Source of the DNA: Firmicutes bacterium UBA3910
GTDB lineage: Bacteria; Bacillota; Limnochordia; Darwinibacteriales; Darwinibacteriaceae
Direction: 5' to 3'
Assembly: GCA_002391465.1 (NCBI GenBank)
Contig: DGFC01000099.1
Span: 1 to 9,911 of the forward strand
DNA: 9,911 nt
Below the pieces are notes generated by a model, which ran no database searches, was not told the DNA's origin, and saw nothing but the letters and a program-made list of their open reading frames with translations. Made by a program: the position numbers and the translations under genes. Shown here in pieces: positions 7,190 to 9,911 of this stretch. Each line of letters begins with the position of its first letter. Position 1 is the first letter of the stretch.

Positions 7190-8785
7190 ATGACTGATCA
7201 AAACCTGCGCTCTCGCTTAGACGCTGTTCTCAAGCGGACCACGACCAATCACAATCTCTCGGCCGCGAGACTGGCTGAGATGGCTGTGATCCGGGGTGAA
7301 GGAAAACTCTCCTCCCGCGGAGCCTTGTCCACAACCACCGGAAAGTACACTGGACGGTCGCCAAATGACAAATTCATTGTACTGGATGATCTGACCAGGG
7401 ACACGGTGGCTTGGGGTCCGGTAAACGTACCGTTTCCCGAAGAACGCTTTTGGGAAATCTACCAAATGGTACTGGATTATCTAGAAGAGCGGGACGAGCT
7501 GTTTGTCTTCGATGGCTATGTGGGGGCAGAGCCAACACACAGAATGCCTCTGCGTGTTATTAACGAATACGCATGGCAGAATCTGTTCGCACGGCAATTA
7601 TTTATCCGTCCTAACAAGGAAGAGCTTGCTGCCCACGAACCGCAGTTTACAGTGATTGGAGTGCCTGGTCTCAAGGCCGATCCCGAGCTTCATCAGACCA
7701 ACTCAGAGGCTTTTGTAATTGTTTCTTTTACCGAGCGAGTTGTTCTGATCGGTGGAACGGCCTACGCTGGTGAGATCAAAAAGTCAATCTTCTCTGTTAT
7801 GAATTACCTCCTGCCGCAGCAGGGCGTTCTGCCCATGCACTGTTCAGCTAACGTGGGCGATGACGGAAAAACAGCCCTGTTTTTCGGCCTCTCCGGTACG
7901 GGTAAGACCACCCTTTCTGCCGATCCAAAACGCCGGTTGGTGGGTGATGACGAACACGGCTGGTTCGATGGGGGAATCTTCAACCTGGAAGGTGGTTGTT
8001 ACGCTAAGTGCATCAACCTGTCCAGGGAGTATGAACCCCAGATCTGGGATGCTCTGCGCTTTGGTGCTGTGTTGGAAAACGTAGTGTTGGATCCAAAGGA
8101 TCGGGTACCTGATTTCAGCGATGGCTCCCTCACCGAAAACACGCGGGGCGCCTATCCGCTGGATTACATTCCCGGCCGAGTTGATCCCAGTATTGCCGGC
8201 CATCCCAGTACAGTGATCTTTCTCACTGCCGATGCCTTCGGTGTACTGCCACCCATCAGTATTTTGGAGGATGAACAGATAATGTATCACTTCATCTCTG
8301 GCTACACCAGCAAGCTGGCTGGCACAGAGCGGGGTATCGAGGAACCGGAAGCAACCTTTTCCGCCTGCTTTGGTGAACCATTCTTGCCCCTCAGTCCACT
8401 TAAATATGCTGAGATGCTCAAGGACAAGGTGAACCAATTCGGAGCAAAGGTCTTTCTGATCAACACTGGTTGGTCCGGTGGCCCGTACGGGGTGGGTGAA
8501 CGGATAGCCCTTAAATACACAAGGCAGATGGTGACTATGGCCCTGGCCGGCGAACTTGATAACGTTGAAACACGGATCGATCCTGTCTTTGGCTTTAAAG
8601 TACCCCTGAGCTGTCCGGGCGTTCCAGCTGAGATCTTAGATCCCAAGCAGACCTGGGCTGACCCGGAGGCCTACGACCGAAAAGCGCGGGAGCTAGCCCA
8701 GGCTTTTCAGAAAAACTATTCGGAGAAGTACGCTGATTTGGCGGAAGAAGTGCGGCTAGCCGGGCCAATGGCAGCCAGGGAATAG
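7190..8785 (+). CDS. pckA: Phosphoenolpyruvate carboxykinase (ATP)
   Basis: This cytoplasmic enzyme interconverts oxaloacetate plus ATP with PEP, CO2 and ADP. It acts in gluconeogenesis, or in the reverse direction as a CO2-fixing, ATP-yielding step in some anaerobes. Its 531 residues match the family. Substrate-binding Arg56 is in TGRSPNDK. Metal and substrate ligands are Lys198 in the AGEIKKS segment and His217 in MHCSANVG. The P-loop GLSGTGKTT is at 233-241, the kinase-2 motif DDEHGW at 253-258, and Arg319 is in [13 protein letters not shown]. The GLSGTGKTT and DDEHGW motifs and the absence of GTP-form features assign it to the ATP-dependent class. The start is supported by AGGAGG at 7173-7178, 11 bases upstream, after a long leader. 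All key residues are present. A YqxD-like gene begins 28 bases after the stop, so the three downstream genes may share a transcript. Confidence 0.97.
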   Translation: MTDQNLRSRLDAVLKRTTTNHNLSAARLAEMAVIRGEGKLSSRGALSTTTGKYTGRSPNDKFIVLDDLTRDTVAWGPVNVPFPEERFWEIYQMVLDYLEERDELFVFDGYVGAEPTHRMPLRVINEYAWQNLFARQLFIRPNKEELAAHEPQFTVIGVPGLKADPELHQTNSEAFVIVSFTERVVLIGGTAYAGEIKKSIFSVMNYLLPQQGVLPMHCSANVGDDGKTALFFGLSGTGKTTLSADPKRRLVGDDEHGWFDGGIFNLEGGCYAKCINLSREYEPQIWDALRFGAVLENVVLDPKDRVPDFSDGSLTENTRGAYPLDYIPGRVDPSIAGHPSTVIFLTADAFGVLPPISILEDEQIMYHFISGYTSKLAGTERGIEEPEATFSACFGEPFLPLSPLKYAEMLKDKVNQFGAKVFLINTGWSGGPYGVGERIALKYTRQMVTMALAGELDNVETRIDPVFGFKVPLSCPGVPAEILDPKQTWADPEAYDRKARELAQAFQKNYSEKYADLAEEVRLAGPMAARE

Positions 8786-8813
8786 GCTGGGCGAGCAGGC
8801 TGGGGGGAAGGAT

Positions 8814-9272
8814 GTGCTGACTGTAATTGTGGACGCAGATGCCTGTCCAAGGACGTGTCTGGCTATCCTGCGCCAGTACAAAGGACAGTGGAACTACAGG
8901 CTCCTCACCATCGCTTCCATCGATCATCAGATTGATAGCGAAGATCATATTACGGTGGGTAGGGGAGCGGATTCCGCCGATTCCGCCGTGTTAAACAACA
9001 CTCAGCTCGGCGATATTGTAGTGACTCAAGATTGGGGCTTGGCCGCACTTGTCTTGGCCAAGGGAGCTTATGCCCTCTCTCCAGCTGGGCGAATCTACGA
9101 GGAGCGGACAATGGACTTTCTCCTGGAAGAGCGTTATCTGAAGGCACGCCAGAGAAGGGGCGGCAAGCGCACTAAAGGCCCACCTGCACGCACAAAAGAG
9201 CTTGACGAGAAGTTTGAACGAAACTTGTTAGTGCTCCTGCGCCGCTTAAGTGCGGCGCAGGATCCTGAATAA
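8814..9272 (+). CDS. YqxD/YaiI family protein (DUF188, UPF0178), PIN-like fold
   Basis: This protein of 152 residues belongs to the DUF188/UPF0178 family, classed by structure-based comparison with PIN-like nuclease domains; its activity is not established. The N-terminal VDADACP block (6-12) carries the acidic residues Asp7 and Asp9. Asp53 and Asp56 lie in GADSADSAV and Asp73 in VVTQDWGLA. Together these are the acidic positions expected of a metal site. A strongly basic tail follows (about 112-129, RQRRGGKRTKGPPARTKE), typical of the family. It starts at a GTG with a GGGGGGAAGG ribosome site at 8802-8810. The last 13 codons contain a 10-bp GC hairpin. It lies between pckA and another PIN-fold gene, probably as one operon. 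The family call is firm; a nuclease role is inferred. Confidence 0.88.
   Translation: MLTVIVDADACPRTCLAILRQYKGQWNYRLLTIASIDHQIDSEDHITVGRGADSADSAVLNNTQLGDIVVTQDWGLAALVLAKGAYALSPAGRIYEERTMDFLLEERYLKARQRRGGKRTKGPPARTKELDEKFERNLLVLLRRLSAAQDPE
9236..9261 (+). other. GC-rich 10-bp hairpin at the 3' end of the DUF188 gene
   Basis: CCTGCGCCGC (9236-9245) pairs perfectly with GCGGCGCAGG (9252-9261) around a TTAAGT loop. It lies within codons for LRRLSAAQ, 9 bases before the stop codon begins. No T-run follows, so it is not a classical terminator. It could stabilise or mark a processing point between the two PIN-fold genes. Confidence 0.6.
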
Positions 9273-9305
9273 ATGCAAGAAAATCCACTGGAAGGGAGGG
9301 AGAGA

Positions 9306-9908
9306 ATGGCAGAGCATCGTTTTGCAGTGTTAGTTGATGGGGAGAATATTTCGCCTCGGTTTTTAGGCCCGATTTTGGCCGAGATCAATCGTTCGGGCGA
9401 CATCATCCTTACCCGAGTTTACGGGGATTGGACCGAACCGCATATGTCGGGATGGAAAGAGCTTTTGCGGCGGTATCCGGTGCGTCCCGTTCAGCAGTTC
9501 CGCTATGGGCAGAATGCCACAGATGGGGCGCTGATCATGGACGCGATAGAGATAGTTTCTACTAACCGTAACCCGGTCAATGCCTTTTGTATCGTCTCTA
9601 GCGACAGCGATTATTACAGTTTAGCGCTGCGCCTACGGGAGCACGGAATGTATGTGACAGGCATAGGCCGACAGGGAACAAAGAGTATTTTAGTTCGTTC
9701 CTGCAATCGCTTTATTTATCTCGAAAACCTAGCTGTTTCGGGCGGGTCCGAGCAGATAGATGAATCATCGCCTGGCGGAACGCCGGTGGAAAATATTGTC
9801 TTCAGTGCTTACCAGGCCTCTGAAGAGGATAGTGACGGTTGGCTGCTGTTGGCCCATTTAGGCCAGGCAATACGGCGCGAGTATCCGGACTTCGATCCAA
9901 GAAGCTAA
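9306..9908 (+). CDS. NYN-domain (LabA/DUF88-like) protein with truncated C-terminal OST-HTH/LOTUS-like segment
   Basis: This is a predicted PIN-fold ribonuclease of the NYN family, 200 residues from the ATG at 9306. AAGGGAGGG (9292-9300) is 5 bases upstream, which makes this start better than the in-frame ATG at 9273, which directly follows the DUF188 stop. The NYN domain spans about 5-142. It has Asp11 in LVDGEN, Asp73 and Asp79 in ATDGALIMDA, and Asp100 and Asp102 in VSSDSDYYSLA, which form the expected metal-binding cluster. A Ser/Gly-rich linker (about 145-160) leads to VENIVFSAYQ and then SDGWLLLAHLGQAIRREYP, which resembles the first half of an OST-HTH/LOTUS RNA-binding domain. That domain normally continues with a YG-x-KL-type helix after FDPRS. 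Here a TAA stop follows FDPRS, 3 bases from the window edge, so the domain is cut short or the stop reflects a sequence error at the edge. The NYN call is firm; the LOTUS reading is less so. Confidence 0.85.
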   Translation: MAEHRFAVLVDGENISPRFLGPILAEINRSGDIILTRVYGDWTEPHMSGWKELLRRYPVRPVQQFRYGQNATDGALIMDAIEIVSTNRNPVNAFCIVSSDSDYYSLALRLREHGMYVTGIGRQGTKSILVRSCNRFIYLENLAVSGGSEQIDESSPGGTPVENIVFSAYQASEEDSDGWLLLAHLGQAIRREYPDFDPRS

Positions 9909-9911
9909 TCT

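Noticed and set aside
7844..8437. Minus-strand open frame of 197 codons opposite pckA
   Set aside because: It is fully antisense to conserved pckA motifs, with no ribosome site or family features noted. Its length is a by-product of codon bias.
8970..8987. Tandem 9-bp repeat GATTCCGCC x2
   Set aside because: It encodes ADSADS in the conserved acidic motif of the DUF188 family. The protein constraint explains the repeat.

Overview
The window looks like part of a Bacillota (Firmicutes) chromosome, probably a clostridial-type or related lineage. The evidence is strong G-rich Shine-Dalgarno sites, GTG starts, a sigma-A-type promoter, a GNRA-loop intrinsic terminator, and Firmicute-typical families: a MarR plus paired ABC exporter operon, an Est30-like esterase, ATP-dependent PEP carboxykinase, DUF503/YlxP and YqxD. 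I cannot name a genus. Most of it is orderly housekeeping sequence. I saw no insertion sequence, phage gene, CRISPR array, tRNA or rRNA.

Layout. (1) 1-598: 3' half of tyrosyl-tRNA synthetase, with its intrinsic terminator at 612-640. (2) 642-4811: a near-consensus promoter with an inverted repeat over its -10 box, then a tightly overlapping operon of a MarR regulator and two half-size ABC exporter subunits. The two nucleotide-binding domains carry complementary deviations, which indicates a heterodimeric exporter with one degenerate and one consensus ATP site. (3) 4804-5547, minus strand: an alpha/beta-hydrolase carboxylesterase, convergent with the exporter operon and overlapping it by 8 bases. 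(4) 5548-5657: an AT-rich divergent control region with an 11-bp tandem repeat. (5) 5658-7015: mnmA (tRNA 2-thiouridylase) followed by a DUF503/YlxP-like gene. (6) 7016-7189: a promoter and a 5' leader with a hairpin. (7) 7190-8785: pckA. (8) 8814-9908: a YqxD/DUF188 protein and a NYN-domain protein, both of the PIN-like nuclease fold. The NYN protein ends inside what looks like a C-terminal OST-HTH/LOTUS domain, three bases before the window edge.

How the genes work together. The MarR protein probably represses its own promoter and so the exporter, giving an inducible efflux unit. Three units touch RNA: tyrS charges tRNA-Tyr, mnmA thiolates the wobble uridine of some tRNAs, and the PIN-fold pair may act on RNA. 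pckA links oxaloacetate and PEP in central carbon metabolism.

No clearly new biological system stands out. The points most worth a second look are the MarR operator/promoter, the asymmetric exporter, the pckA leader, and the PIN-fold gene pair with its internal 10-bp GC hairpin and truncated LOTUS-like end.
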